From Rhizohabitans arisaemae (GTDB taxonomy: Bacteria > Actinomycetota > Actinomycetes > Streptosporangiales > Streptosporangiaceae), in assembly GCF_025996515.1 (NCBI RefSeq), contig NZ_BLRH01000060.1, positions 186,001-250,000 on the forward strand: a stretch of 64,000 nucleotides of DNA. Reading direction: 5' to 3'. Positions 8,822 through 16,530 of the stretch are shown here, piece after piece (positions within the stretch are counted from its first letter, which is position 1; every line of letters begins with the position of its first letter). Made by a program: the position numbers and the translations under genes. A model generated the notes under the pieces. The model saw nothing but the letters and a program-made list of their open reading frames with translations. It had not been told where the DNA came from and made no database searches.

Positions 8822-10009
8822 ATGGAGCCCATGGCCGATGAAACCGGGGCGACCACCCCCGAATCACCCAGCAACCCGGGCTGGTCGGCCCGGCAACCGC
8901 CGCCGTACGACACGCCCTGGTCGGCTCCGGGCACCGCCCCCGCCGACACCGCGCCGAACCCCGGCGGGCCGAGTCAGTGGGGACCCCCGCCCGGCCATCC
9001 CGGCCCTCCGTACCGGCATCAGGGCCCGCCCCAGGCGCCGCGCCCCGGGGTCATCCCGCTCCGGCCGCTCGGGCTGGGCGACATCCTCGACGGCACGATC
9101 AAGACGATCCGCGCGAACCCCGCGGCGACCCTGGGCCTCTCCGCCGTCGTCGCCGCCGTCGGCGCGGTACCCCTGGTCCTCACCCAGGCGTACCTGGAGA
9201 ACTCCCTCAACACCACGCTGGCCGTGGACGCCGACGCGGACGTGGACGCGGCCCTGACGAGCCTGGTCGTCGCGCTCGCCGGACTCGCCGTGAGCATTCT
9301 CGTCCAGGCCGTCGCGGCCACGATGCTGACCGGCCTGCTCATCACCGTCCTGGGCCGGAGCGTCTTCGGGGAGAAGATCGGCATCGCGGAGGCCTGGCGG
9401 GTCTCCCTACGGCGTATGGCGGGGCTGGTCGGCTACGCGTTTCTGAGCCTCGCCATCTCCGTCGCCCCGCTGCTGCTGTTCATCGGCGGCTTCGTCCTGT
9501 GGGCACAGGTGTCCGGGTTCTCCGCGGTCATGGTGCCCCTCATGCTGCTCGCGCTGCTCGTCTTCCTCGCCTGGTATCTGTTCATCTGGGCCCGGCTCTC
9601 CCTCACCGCTCCGGCGATCATGCAGGAGCGGATCGGCATCATCCCGGCCATGCGCCGATCGTGGACGCTCACCTCGGGCGACTCCTGGCGGGTGCTCGGC
9701 ATCCTCATCCTCACCAGCCTGCTGGTCTCGGTCGTCGGCTCCGCGTTCGCGCTCCCCTTCACCCTGGCGGGCGGCTTCGCCGTCGCCGCCGGCGGGGTGA
9801 CGATCTCCGCGGTGCTCAGCGGCCTCGGCTCCGTCATCTACGGCATGCTCGGCTACCCGGTCATCGCCGGCGTCACCGGCCTGCTGTACACCGACCGCCG
9901 GATGCGGGCCGAGGGATTCGACCTGGTGCTCCAGACGGCCGCGGCGGAACGCGCGCAGCAGGGCCTGATCCGTGAACCCGTCGACGACCTCTGGGTCAAG
10001 CAGCGGTGA
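8822..10009 (+). CDS. multi-pass membrane protein, glycerophosphodiester phosphodiesterase membrane-domain-like
   Basis: 395 residues. The first ~80 are Pro/Gly-rich and probably disordered in the cytoplasm. Then comes the conserved start of the membrane domain (VIPLRPLGLGDILDGTIKTIRANPAATLG) and about six hydrophobic segments between residues 95 and 370. This architecture resembles the membrane domain found at the N-terminus of some glycerophosphoryl diester phosphodiesterases, but there is no catalytic phosphodiesterase domain. ATGs at 8822 and 8831 are both possible. It is the first gene of an operon with DUF4129, DUF4350, MoxR and DUF58 genes and overlaps the next gene by 4 bases, so it may belong to a MoxR-linked envelope assembly or maturation system. 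Confidence 0.8.
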   Translation: MEPMADETGATTPESPSNPGWSARQPPPYDTPWSAPGTAPADTAPNPGGPSQWGPPPGHPGPPYRHQGPPQAPRPGVIPLRPLGLGDILDGTIKTIRANPAATLGLSAVVAAVGAVPLVLTQAYLENSLNTTLAVDADADVDAALTSLVVALAGLAVSILVQAVAATMLTGLLITVLGRSVFGEKIGIAEAWRVSLRRMAGLVGYAFLSLAISVAPLLLFIGGFVLWAQVSGFSAVMVPLMLLALLVFLAWYLFIWARLSLTAPAIMQERIGIIPAMRRSWTLTSGDSWRVLGILILTSLLVSVVGSAFALPFTLAGGFAVAAGGVTISAVLSGLGSVIYGMLGYPVIAGVTGLLYTDRRMRAEGFDLVLQTAAAERAQQGLIREPVDDLWVKQR

Positions 10010-10611
10010 ACCCGATCGGCGTCGGCCGGGACGAGGCGGCCGAGGCCGCGCGGCGTGAGCTCGCCAAGCTCGAGTACCAGGAGGAGTCCTGGCTCGACCA
10101 CACGGTGCGCCGGTTCCGGCAGTACGTCGAGGACCTGCTGGCCGGCGAGGGTGAGACCCTGCTCGACTCCACGCTCGCCCTCGTCGCGCTCCTGCTCGTC
10201 CTGGTCGGCCTCGTCGCCCTCATCCGGTGGCGGATCGGCAAGACCGTGCGCGCCCGCCGCCGCGCCGAGGAGGGCCTGTACGGCGAACGCGCGCTGACCT
10301 CCGCCGAACACCGGGCCGAGGCCGAGCGCCTGGCGGCCGAGGGACGCTGGCCGGAGGCGATCGGCGAGCGCCTCCGGGCGATGGCCCGCGCCCTGGAGGA
10401 ACGCGCGATCCTCACGCCGTCGCCGAGCCGCACCGCGGGCGAGTTCGCCACAGAGGCGGGGCGGGAGCTGCCCGGCCTCGCCGAGGAGCTCACCGGTGCC
10501 GCGCGGATCTTCGACGACGTCGTGTACGGCGGACGCGCGGGCACCGCGGAAGCGTACGGGCGCCTCGCCGACCTCGACGGCCGCCTCGCCCGTACCCGGA
10601 GCGCGGTGTGA
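10006..10611 (+). CDS. DUF4129 domain membrane protein
   Basis: 201 residues from a GTG that overlaps the previous stop (GTGA). An acidic/basic N-terminal helix is followed by one transmembrane segment (about residues 59-77) and a cytoplasmic helical domain of the DUF4129 type, a domain also found at the C-terminus of transglutaminase-like membrane proteins. No catalytic residues are recognised. It sits between a membrane protein and DUF4350 in a MoxR/DUF58 operon, with 4-base overlaps on both sides, consistent with a complex whose subunits are made together. Function is inferred only from context: MoxR-type ATPases with DUF58 and DUF4129 partners are thought to act as chaperones or in metal insertion. 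Confidence 0.85.
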   Translation: MNPIGVGRDEAAEAARRELAKLEYQEESWLDHTVRRFRQYVEDLLAGEGETLLDSTLALVALLLVLVGLVALIRWRIGKTVRARRRAEEGLYGERALTSAEHRAEAERLAAEGRWPEAIGERLRAMARALEERAILTPSPSRTAGEFATEAGRELPGLAEELTGAARIFDDVVYGGRAGTAEAYGRLADLDGRLARTRSAV

Positions 10612-11756
10612 GCACACCGACCTCGCCCACGATCCGGGGTATCGCCCGCGCGCTCCGCCTTCCCTTGGCGCTCCTGCTCCTGATGGTCGTGGCGGCGACG
10701 GTCGCGACCCTGATCCAGCCGGACGAACGACGGCAGGGGCGTCACCTGGACCCGGCGGACACCTCGGCCCAGGGAGCCAAAGCCCTCGCCGTCCTCCTCG
10801 CCGAGCGAGGCGTGACCGTGCACCGGGTGGAGCGGGTGGCCGAGGCCGCGGAGCTGGCGACCGACGACACGACCATCGTCGTCACCTCGTCCGTGCGGGT
10901 GGGCCTGGAGCAGCTCACCACGCTCGCCGAACTCCCCGGCGACCGGGTGATCGTCGACCCGTTCCCCCAGGACCTTCCGACGCTCGTCCCCGGGGTGACC
11001 GTGGAGAGCGGGGCCCGGCCGACCTCCCGGCTGCCCGGCTGCTCCCTGCCCGCCGCGACGGCGGCCGGGACCGTGTTCACCGGCGGGGTCACCTTCTCCG
11101 CGCCGGAGCACGGGGAAGGCTGCTACCACGCCGACGGCGAGCCCACCCTGGTGTCCATCGCCGAGGAGGGCGTGCGGACCGTCGTCCTCGGCGACGGCGA
11201 GTTCATGACCAACCGCCGGCTCGCCGAGGACGGGAACGCGGCCCTCGCGCTCAACCTGCTCGGCGCCCGGCCGAACCTGATCTGGCTGATGCCCTCGCCC
11301 CTGGACCGCCCCCCGCCCGGTGAGGGCGGCGAGAGCTTCGAGGACCTCATCCCCGCCGGAGTACTCTGGGCGACGCTGCAACTCGTGATAGCCGTGGTGT
11401 TCGTCGCCCTGTGGCGGGGACGGCGCCTCGGGCCGGTGGTGAGCGAGGCCCTCCCCGTGGTGGTCCGGGCCGCCGAGACCGTGGAGGGGCGTGGCAGGCT
11501 CTACCGGTCGCGCCACGCCCACGACCGGGCCGCTGCTGCGCTGCGGGCCGGTGCGCTGGGCCGGATCACTGGTCGGCTCGGGCTGAACCACGACGCCGAC
11601 CCCGATGCGATAACCCAGGCGATAGCCGTACGGACCGGACGCGACCCGGTACAGGTGGCGGAGGTGCTCCACGGACCGCCGCCCGCCGGCGACGCGGAGC
11701 TCGTCGTCCTCGCCGACCAATTGGACACTGTGGAAAGAGAGGTGCGCGGATCGTGA
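10608..11756 (+). CDS. DUF4350 domain membrane protein
   Basis: 382 residues from a GTG overlapping the DUF4129 stop. TM1 is at about residues 15-35, an extracellular alpha/beta domain follows (GAKALAVLLAERGVTVHRVERVAEAAEL ... TTIVVTSSVRV), then TM2 near residues 247-265 and a cytoplasmic basic helical tail. The N-terminal part is the DUF4350 fold, related to GATase-like/NADPH-type Rossmann modules but without obvious active-site residues. It precedes moxR with a 4-base overlap, a standard arrangement in actinobacteria (DUF4129-DUF4350-MoxR-DUF58). A structural or sensing role in the MoxR-linked complex is an inference. Confidence 0.85.
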   Translation: MSTPTSPTIRGIARALRLPLALLLLMVVAATVATLIQPDERRQGRHLDPADTSAQGAKALAVLLAERGVTVHRVERVAEAAELATDDTTIVVTSSVRVGLEQLTTLAELPGDRVIVDPFPQDLPTLVPGVTVESGARPTSRLPGCSLPAATAAGTVFTGGVTFSAPEHGEGCYHADGEPTLVSIAEEGVRTVVLGDGEFMTNRRLAEDGNAALALNLLGARPNLIWLMPSPLDRPPPGEGGESFEDLIPAGVLWATLQLVIAVVFVALWRGRRLGPVVSEALPVVVRAAETVEGRGRLYRSRHAHDRAAAALRAGALGRITGRLGLNHDADPDAITQAIAVRTGRDPVQVAEVLHGPPPAGDAELVVLADQLDTVEREVRGS

Positions 11757-12706
11757 ACGACGCGGACGCCGCACGGGAAGCCCTCGTCGCCCTCCGAGCC
11801 GAGGTCGCCAAGGCGGTGGTCGGCCAGGACGCGGTGGTGAGCGGCCTGGTCATCGCCCTGCTCTGCCGCGGTCACGTGCTCCTGGAGGGGGTGCCCGGCG
11901 TCGCCAAGACACTCCTGGTGCGCACGATCGCGGCCACGCTCTCCCTGGACTTCAAACGCGTGCAGTTCACCCCGGACCTGATGCCCGGCGACGTGACCGG
12001 CTCACTGATCTACGACGCCCGCACGGCGGAGTTCGAGTTCCGCCAAGGCCCGGTCTTCACCAACCTCCTGCTCGCCGACGAGATCAACCGGACCCCGCCC
12101 AAGACCCAGGCCGCGCTGCTGGAGGCGATGGAGGAGCGGCAGGTCTCGGTGGAGGGCACGGCCAGGCCCCTCCCCGACCCCTTCGTGGTGGCCGCCACCC
12201 AGAACCCGATCGAGTACGAGGGCACGTACACCCTGCCCGAGGCGCAGCTCGACCGTTTCCTGGTCAAGCTGACCGTCCCCCTCCCCCCGCGCGATCAGGA
12301 GATCACGATTCTGGAGCGGCACGCCCAGGGGTTCGACCCCCGGGAGCTCACCCAGGTGCGCCCGGTGGCGACCGCCGAGGACCTGGCGGCTGGCCGCAAG
12401 GCCGTCCAGCAGGTACGGGTCGCCCCCGAGGTCACCGGCTACATCGTGGACATCGCCCGCGCCACCCGCCAGTCGCCCTCGCTCCACCTGGGGGTCTCCC
12501 CCCGCGGCGGCACGGCGCTGCTCGCCGCCGCGCGGGCCTGGGCCTGGCTCGCCGGGCGGGACTACGTGACCCCCGACGACGTGAAGGCCCTCGCCCGGCC
12601 GACGCTGCGCCACCGGATCCAGCTGCGCCCGGAGGCGGAACTGGAGGGCGCCACCCCCGACGGCCTGCTGGACGGGATCCTCGCCTCCGTCCCGGTGCCC
12701 CGATGA
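11753..12706 (+). CDS. moxR: MoxR-family AAA+ ATPase
   Basis: 317 residues. Walker A is GVPGVAKT at residues 46-53, Walker B is LLLADEINR, sensor 1 lies in VAATQNPIEYEGTY and the arginine/lid region is SPRGGTALLAAARAWA. This is a typical MoxR-proper ATPase, a chaperone-like enzyme that couples ATP hydrolysis to maturation of partner proteins, usually with vWA-containing or DUF58 proteins. The GTG at 11753 overlaps the DUF4350 stop by 4 bases, with GAGAGGTG upstream. The DUF58 gene follows 19 bases later, completing the classic MoxR-DUF58 pair. Confidence 0.95.
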   Translation: MNDADAAREALVALRAEVAKAVVGQDAVVSGLVIALLCRGHVLLEGVPGVAKTLLVRTIAATLSLDFKRVQFTPDLMPGDVTGSLIYDARTAEFEFRQGPVFTNLLLADEINRTPPKTQAALLEAMEERQVSVEGTARPLPDPFVVAATQNPIEYEGTYTLPEAQLDRFLVKLTVPLPPRDQEITILERHAQGFDPRELTQVRPVATAEDLAAGRKAVQQVRVAPEVTGYIVDIARATRQSPSLHLGVSPRGGTALLAAARAWAWLAGRDYVTPDDVKALARPTLRHRIQLRPEAELEGATPDGLLDGILASVPVPR

Positions 12707-12725
12707 TCACGCGGGGGCGGTCGGC

Positions 12726-14021
12726 ATGGCGCTGACCGGGCGGACGGGGCTGCTCGCGCTGCTCGGCACGATCGTGGTGCTGTTCGCGCCGCGTCCGGGA
12801 CTCGCCGTACTCGTGATCGAGGGCCTGCTGCTCCTCGCGGTGGTCCTGGATCTCTGCCTGGCGGGGAGCGTACGGGCGCTGCGGTTCACCCGGGAAGGCG
12901 AGCGCCTGGTCCGGCTGGGCGACTCCGTCACCGTGGATCTGATCGTCGCCAACCCGGGCCGGCGAAGGGTCCGCGGGCTGCTCCGCGACGCCTGGCCGCC
13001 CAGCGCGCACCCGGCGCCGCGGCTCCACCCCGTCGACCTGCCCGCCGGGGAGCGCCGGCGGGTGCGCACGGTCCTGACTCCTTCCCGGCGGGGCGACCGG
13101 GAGGCCGTCCGGGTGACCGTGCGCTCGCTGGGCCCGCTCGGGCTCGCGGCCCGCCAGGGCACCCACGCCGTCCCCTGGACCGTCCGCGTCCTGCCCCCCT
13201 TCCACAGCCGCCGCCACCTGGGGGCCAAGCTCGCCAAACTGCGCGAACTCCAAGGCTCGCATCCGGCGCTGATCCGCGGGCAGGGCACCGAGTTCGACTC
13301 CCTGCGCGAGTACGTGATCGGCGACGACATCCGCTCCATCGACTGGCGGGCGACCGCCCGGCGGTCCGACGTCGTCGTCCGTACCTGGCGTCCGGAGCGG
13401 GACCGGCGCGTGCTGATCGTCCTGGACACCGGGCGGACCTCGGCCGCCCGCGTCGGCGACATCCCGCGCCTGGACTCCGCCATGGACGCCGCCCTGCTCC
13501 TGGCCGCCCTGGCCGCGCGGGCCGGCGACCGGGTGGACCTGCTCGCCTACGACCGCCAGGTCCGTACCCAGGTCTCCGGGGAATCCCGGACCACGCTGCT
13601 CCCGGCCCTGGTCAACGCGATGGCGCCCATCGAGGCCTCGCTGGTGGAGGCCGACGCGCCCGGCATGACGGCGGCGATCCTGGCCCGCGCCAGACGGCGA
13701 TGCCTGCTCGTCCTGCTCACCGACCTCAATCCCCCCGCGCTGGAGGAGGGGCTGCTCACCGTGCTCCCCGAGCTCACCGCCAGGCACCTGGTGCTGCTGG
13801 CCGCCGTCGCCGACCCGCGGATCGCCGAACTCGCCGCCGGGCGGGGCGGCGCCGAGGCCGTGTACGACGCCGCCTCGGCGGAGCGCGCCCTGGCGGACCG
13901 GCAGGCGATCACGGCCACGCTGGCCCGCCGCGGAGTCCAGGTCGTGGACGCCCCGCCCGAGACGATCGCCCCGGCGCTCGCCGACGCGTATCTGGCCCTG
14001 AAGGCCGCCGGAAGGCTGTGA
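12726..14021 (+). CDS. DUF58 domain protein (vWA-like MoxR partner)
   Basis: 431 residues. Two hydrophobic segments lie near the N-terminus (about residues 8-45), followed by a beta-rich region and the DUF58 core with GTEFDSLREYVIGDDIRSIDWRATAR. A von Willebrand A-like domain follows, starting VLIVLDTGRTS (a MIDAS-like DxGxS/T arrangement). DUF58 proteins are the commonest genetic partner of MoxR ATPases. The ATG at 12726 has GGGGGCGG about 6 bases upstream; no in-frame start overlaps moxR. It is the last gene of the operon, facing the SpoIIM-like gene with only 7 bases between stops. Confidence 0.92.
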   Translation: MALTGRTGLLALLGTIVVLFAPRPGLAVLVIEGLLLLAVVLDLCLAGSVRALRFTREGERLVRLGDSVTVDLIVANPGRRRVRGLLRDAWPPSAHPAPRLHPVDLPAGERRRVRTVLTPSRRGDREAVRVTVRSLGPLGLAARQGTHAVPWTVRVLPPFHSRRHLGAKLAKLRELQGSHPALIRGQGTEFDSLREYVIGDDIRSIDWRATARRSDVVVRTWRPERDRRVLIVLDTGRTSAARVGDIPRLDSAMDAALLLAALAARAGDRVDLLAYDRQVRTQVSGESRTTLLPALVNAMAPIEASLVEADAPGMTAAILARARRRCLLVLLTDLNPPALEEGLLTVLPELTARHLVLLAAVADPRIAELAAGRGGAEAVYDAASAERALADRQAITATLARRGVQVVDAPPETIAPALADAYLALKAAGRL

Positions 14022-14028
14022 ACGACCG

Positions 14029-15024
14029 CTACCCGGTGGAGGGCGCGAGATCGGGGGCCCGCTCGATGTCCGCGCTCTCCCCCGCCCGCACGGCCCTGCG
14101 GCCGAAGAGGAACACGTAGCCGAGGAAGACCGCCTCGGCGAGGACCCCGATGCCCACCCGTGCCCAGGTCGGCAGGCCGGACGGGGTGACGAGCGCCTCG
14201 ATCAGACCGGCGACGCCGAGCACCACGACCAGGCCGAGCACCACGCTCATCACCGCACGGCCCTGCTCCGCCAAGGCCTCCCCCCGCCGCCGCGGCCCCG
14301 GGTCGACCACCGTCCAGCCCACCCGCAGCCCCGCGGCCGCGGCGAGGAAGATCGCGGTGAGCTCCAGCAGCCCGTGCGGGGTGATGAGCCCGAAGAAGAC
14401 GTCACCCTTGCCCCTGGCGACCATCAGGCCGCCGGACAGGCCCACGTTCGCCGCATTCTGCAGGAGGATCCAGGGGATGGGGAGTCCCATCAGGATCGCG
14501 GAGGCGACCACCTGGGCCGAGATCCAGAGGTTGTTGAGCCACACCTGCGAGGCGAACGACGCCGCCGGATGGGTGGAGTAGTAGTCGGCGAACTCGTGCT
14601 CGACCAGCTGGGTGATCTGCTCCGGGGTGGCGATCGCGGCCTGGACCTCGGGATCGCCCGCCACCCAGGCCCCGAAGACCGTCGCCACGGCGAGGAAGGC
14701 GAACGCCGTCGCCGCCCACCACCGCCACACCCGGTAGGCGACCAGGGGAAACCCCACCGTGAAGAAACGGATCACCTCCCGCCAGGCCGGCGCGTGGGCA
14801 CCGGTGACGGCCGAGCGCCCCTGGGCCACCAGCCAGGAGAGCCGGCCGACCAGCAGCGCGTCGCCCCCGGCCGAGCGGACGATCGACAGATGCGTGGCGA
14901 CCCGCTGGTAGAGGTCGACGAGTTCGTCGGTCTCCTCCCCGGAGAGCCTGCGGCGGTCGCGGACCAGGCTCTCCAGCCGGTCCCAGCTCCGCCCGTGCAC
15001 GGCGATGAAGGCGTCGATGTCCAC
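14029..15024 (-). CDS. SpoIIM (stage II sporulation protein M)-like membrane protein
   Basis: 331 residues. A soluble N-terminal helical part (MDIDAFIAVHGRSWDRLESLV) is followed by several transmembrane helices (about 92-115, 165-190, 205-235, 255-275 and 290-310) with the conserved NN and GLITPHGLLELTAIFLA motif of the SpoIIM/DUF95 family. In Bacillus SpoIIM belongs to the DMP peptidoglycan-hydrolase complex that drives engulfment; in actinobacteria its role is unknown, and the gene usually pairs with a divergent RDD-family gene, as here. The start is a GTG without a clear ribosome-binding site. It is convergent with DUF58. Confidence 0.88.
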   Translation of the reverse strand: MDIDAFIAVHGRSWDRLESLVRDRRRLSGEETDELVDLYQRVATHLSIVRSAGGDALLVGRLSWLVAQGRSAVTGAHAPAWREVIRFFTVGFPLVAYRVWRWWAATAFAFLAVATVFGAWVAGDPEVQAAIATPEQITQLVEHEFADYYSTHPAASFASQVWLNNLWISAQVVASAILMGLPIPWILLQNAANVGLSGGLMVARGKGDVFFGLITPHGLLELTAIFLAAAAGLRVGWTVVDPGPRRRGEALAEQGRAVMSVVLGLVVVLGVAGLIEALVTPSGLPTWARVGIGVLAEAVFLGYVFLFGRRAVRAGESADIERAPDLAPSTG

Positions 15025-15069
15025 GAGGAGAGCTTAGAGTGAGCGGCGAACCCTAGCAGGAGGGCAACC

Positions 15070-15915
15070 ATGTCCGACGTTGTGACCGGTGACGCCGTCG
15101 TCCTCGACGTACGGGTCGCCCAGCTCCCCAGCCGCGGCGTCGCCTTCCTGATCGACTTCGTCGCGCAGACGGTCGCCTACCTCGGGTTCGTCTTCCTCCT
15201 CGGCGCCGTGATACCGAGGGTGGACCCCGCCTTGGCAACCGCGATCTACATCGGCTTCGCCGTGTTGATCTACGCGGGCTACCCGATCGTCTTCGAAACG
15301 CTGAGCCGTGGTCGCAGCCTGGGCAAACTGGCCATGGGGCTCCGGGTCGTCGGCGACGACGGAGGTCCCGTGCGGTTCCGGCAGGCTCTGGTCCGCGGCC
15401 TCGCCGGTGTGATCGAGCTCTATGGGTTCTCAGGCTCCGCGGCCGTGATCACCTCGCTGGCCAATCGGCGGGGCAAGCGTCTCGGGGACGTCTTCGCCGG
15501 AACCATCGTGATCGGCGAGCGCGCCTCGTACCGGGCGGTGCCGCCGCCGGCCATCCCCCCGGGACTGGCCGCCTGGGCGGGCACGCTGGAACTCTCCCGG
15601 CTCCCCGTGGAGCTCGCGAACACCGCGCGCCAGTACCTGCTCCGCGGCCGGGAGCTCGCCCCCGACGTCCACCGGGAGATGGGCGCCCGGATCGCGAACA
15701 CCGTGATCGGGTACATCTCGCCGCCCCCGCCGCCCGGACTGCCTCCGGAGACCTTCCTCGCCGCCGTCCTCGCCGAACGCCGGACCCGCCACGAGCGCAG
15801 GCTCCGTACCGCGCTCGCCCGCAACGTCCGGCCCGCCGGCCGCCCGGCGCATCCCAGACCGGAGCCGAGCACCGACCTTCCGACCTCCGCGAGCGGCTTC
15901 GCACCCCCGGCGTAG
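15070..15915 (+). CDS. RDD-family membrane protein
   Basis: 281 residues. The RDD domain (about 1-150) starts with the signature around VAQLPSRGVAFLIDFVAQTVAYLGF, has three to four transmembrane helices and contains the conserved RGRSLGKLAMGLRVVGDDG. The C-terminal ~120 residues are cytoplasmic and Pro/Arg-rich. RDD proteins are poorly understood; some act as ion exchangers. The start has a strong Shine-Dalgarno (AGGAGGGCAACC before ATG). The gene is divergent from the SpoIIM-like gene with 45 bases between starts, so the promoters overlap and the two are probably co-regulated. Confidence 0.9.
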   Translation: MSDVVTGDAVVLDVRVAQLPSRGVAFLIDFVAQTVAYLGFVFLLGAVIPRVDPALATAIYIGFAVLIYAGYPIVFETLSRGRSLGKLAMGLRVVGDDGGPVRFRQALVRGLAGVIELYGFSGSAAVITSLANRRGKRLGDVFAGTIVIGERASYRAVPPPAIPPGLAAWAGTLELSRLPVELANTARQYLLRGRELAPDVHREMGARIANTVIGYISPPPPPGLPPETFLAAVLAERRTRHERRLRTALARNVRPAGRPAHPRPEPSTDLPTSASGFAPPA

Positions 15916-15923
15916 TCCCCACG

Positions 15924-15952
15924 CAACCCCGAACGCGCGGTATTCCGTTAGG
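15924..15952 (-). repeat. isolated 3' tail of a type B element
   Basis: On the minus strand this stretch reads CCTAACGG-AATACCGCGCGTTC-GGGG. It matches the 3' tails of the two full type B elements (16264-16290 and 38593-38617: CCTAACGGGGTAYCGCACGTYCACGGG) at most positions. No corresponding upstream TTAGGTG arm or long hairpin is seen in the expected position, so this is a fragment or a strongly diverged copy. It begins 8 bases after the RDD stop codon and points toward that gene's 3' end. Confidence 0.5.
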
Positions 15953-16067
15953 GCCTGTTCTGAAGTTCGGAACCTGTCCCGCCATTCACGTGACCCTTGT
16001 GGTGCTTACGCCCTCCGGCTGCACACATCACCATGATCAGCCAGGCCGTACCCACGAGGCCCGAGAA

Positions 16068-16291
16068 CTCTCATGCGGTTCCCGGACTCCGGGGTGCGAG
16101 TACGGCTGGATCCTAGGTGCCGGTCGCACTACGTCCGCACTTCGCACGTCGCGTCCTTTGCGACGGGCGAATGCGCGTGGCGGTTCGTGCCACGTCGCTC
16201 TTTGCGCGGCACGAACCGCCACGGTCGATGTTGAAAATACTGTTCTTGTAAGCAGAACCGCGCCTAACGGGGTATCGCACGTTCACGGGTG
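16068..16291 (+). ncRNA. type B structured element, copy 1 (candidate novel ncRNA)
   Basis: A multi-helix fold shared with the copy at 38399-38620. There is a 5' hairpin (CCCGG/CCGGG, 16081-16093). The closing helix is TAGGTGC (16114-16120) with GCGCCTA (16260-16266). Inside it are helix P2, CGCAcTTCG with CGAATGCG, topped by a CGTCGC/GCGACG hairpin (16136-16175), and helix P3, a 15-bp perfect stem 16177-16191 with 16208-16222. A conserved AT-rich stretch AATACTGTTCTTGTAAGC follows P3, and a conserved 3' tail ends in CACGGGTG. P3 differs from the other copy on both arms while still pairing. There is no open reading frame of note. It lies between the convergent RDD and LVIVD genes. Confidence 0.6.
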
Positions 16292-16398
16292 TGACCCGGT
16301 CGGTTCTTTCCCGCCTGGCCCACTCACCTAAGACCGGGGTCAACCCGAGGTGCCCCGACTCGCCGGTTGCGGCGAGCGGCTCGGCCCTGAGACGACAG

Positions 16399-16483
16399 GA
16401 CGGGTACGGCGGGCGCGGGTGGACCGCTCGCCGTACCCGTCCCCGGCGCCGGCCCACATCCCCTCAGGGACGGGAGCCGGCGC
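16399..16483 (-). terminator. tandem inverted repeats downstream of the LVIVD gene
   Basis: A 13-bp perfect inverted repeat (GACGGGTACGGCG 16399-16411 with CGCCGTACCCGTC 16429-16441) and a second 8-bp one (GCGCCGGC 16446-16453 with GCCGGCGC 16476-16483) lie 48-130 bases past the stop at 16531. There is no T-run, as is usual for actinobacterial terminators. Confidence 0.6.
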
Positions 16484-16530
16484 GGATCAGGCGCTCAGGC
16501 CGATGAGGAGGTCAGACCTCGGACCGGAGA

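Noticed and set aside
16060-16290. The CCTAAC and TTAGG arms resembled integron attC consensus (RYYYAAC / GTTRRRY).
   Set aside because: The order is inverted relative to attC (TTAGG first, CCTAAC last), the interior is a multi-helix fold rather than the simple attC double hairpin, and there is no integrase or cassette gene.
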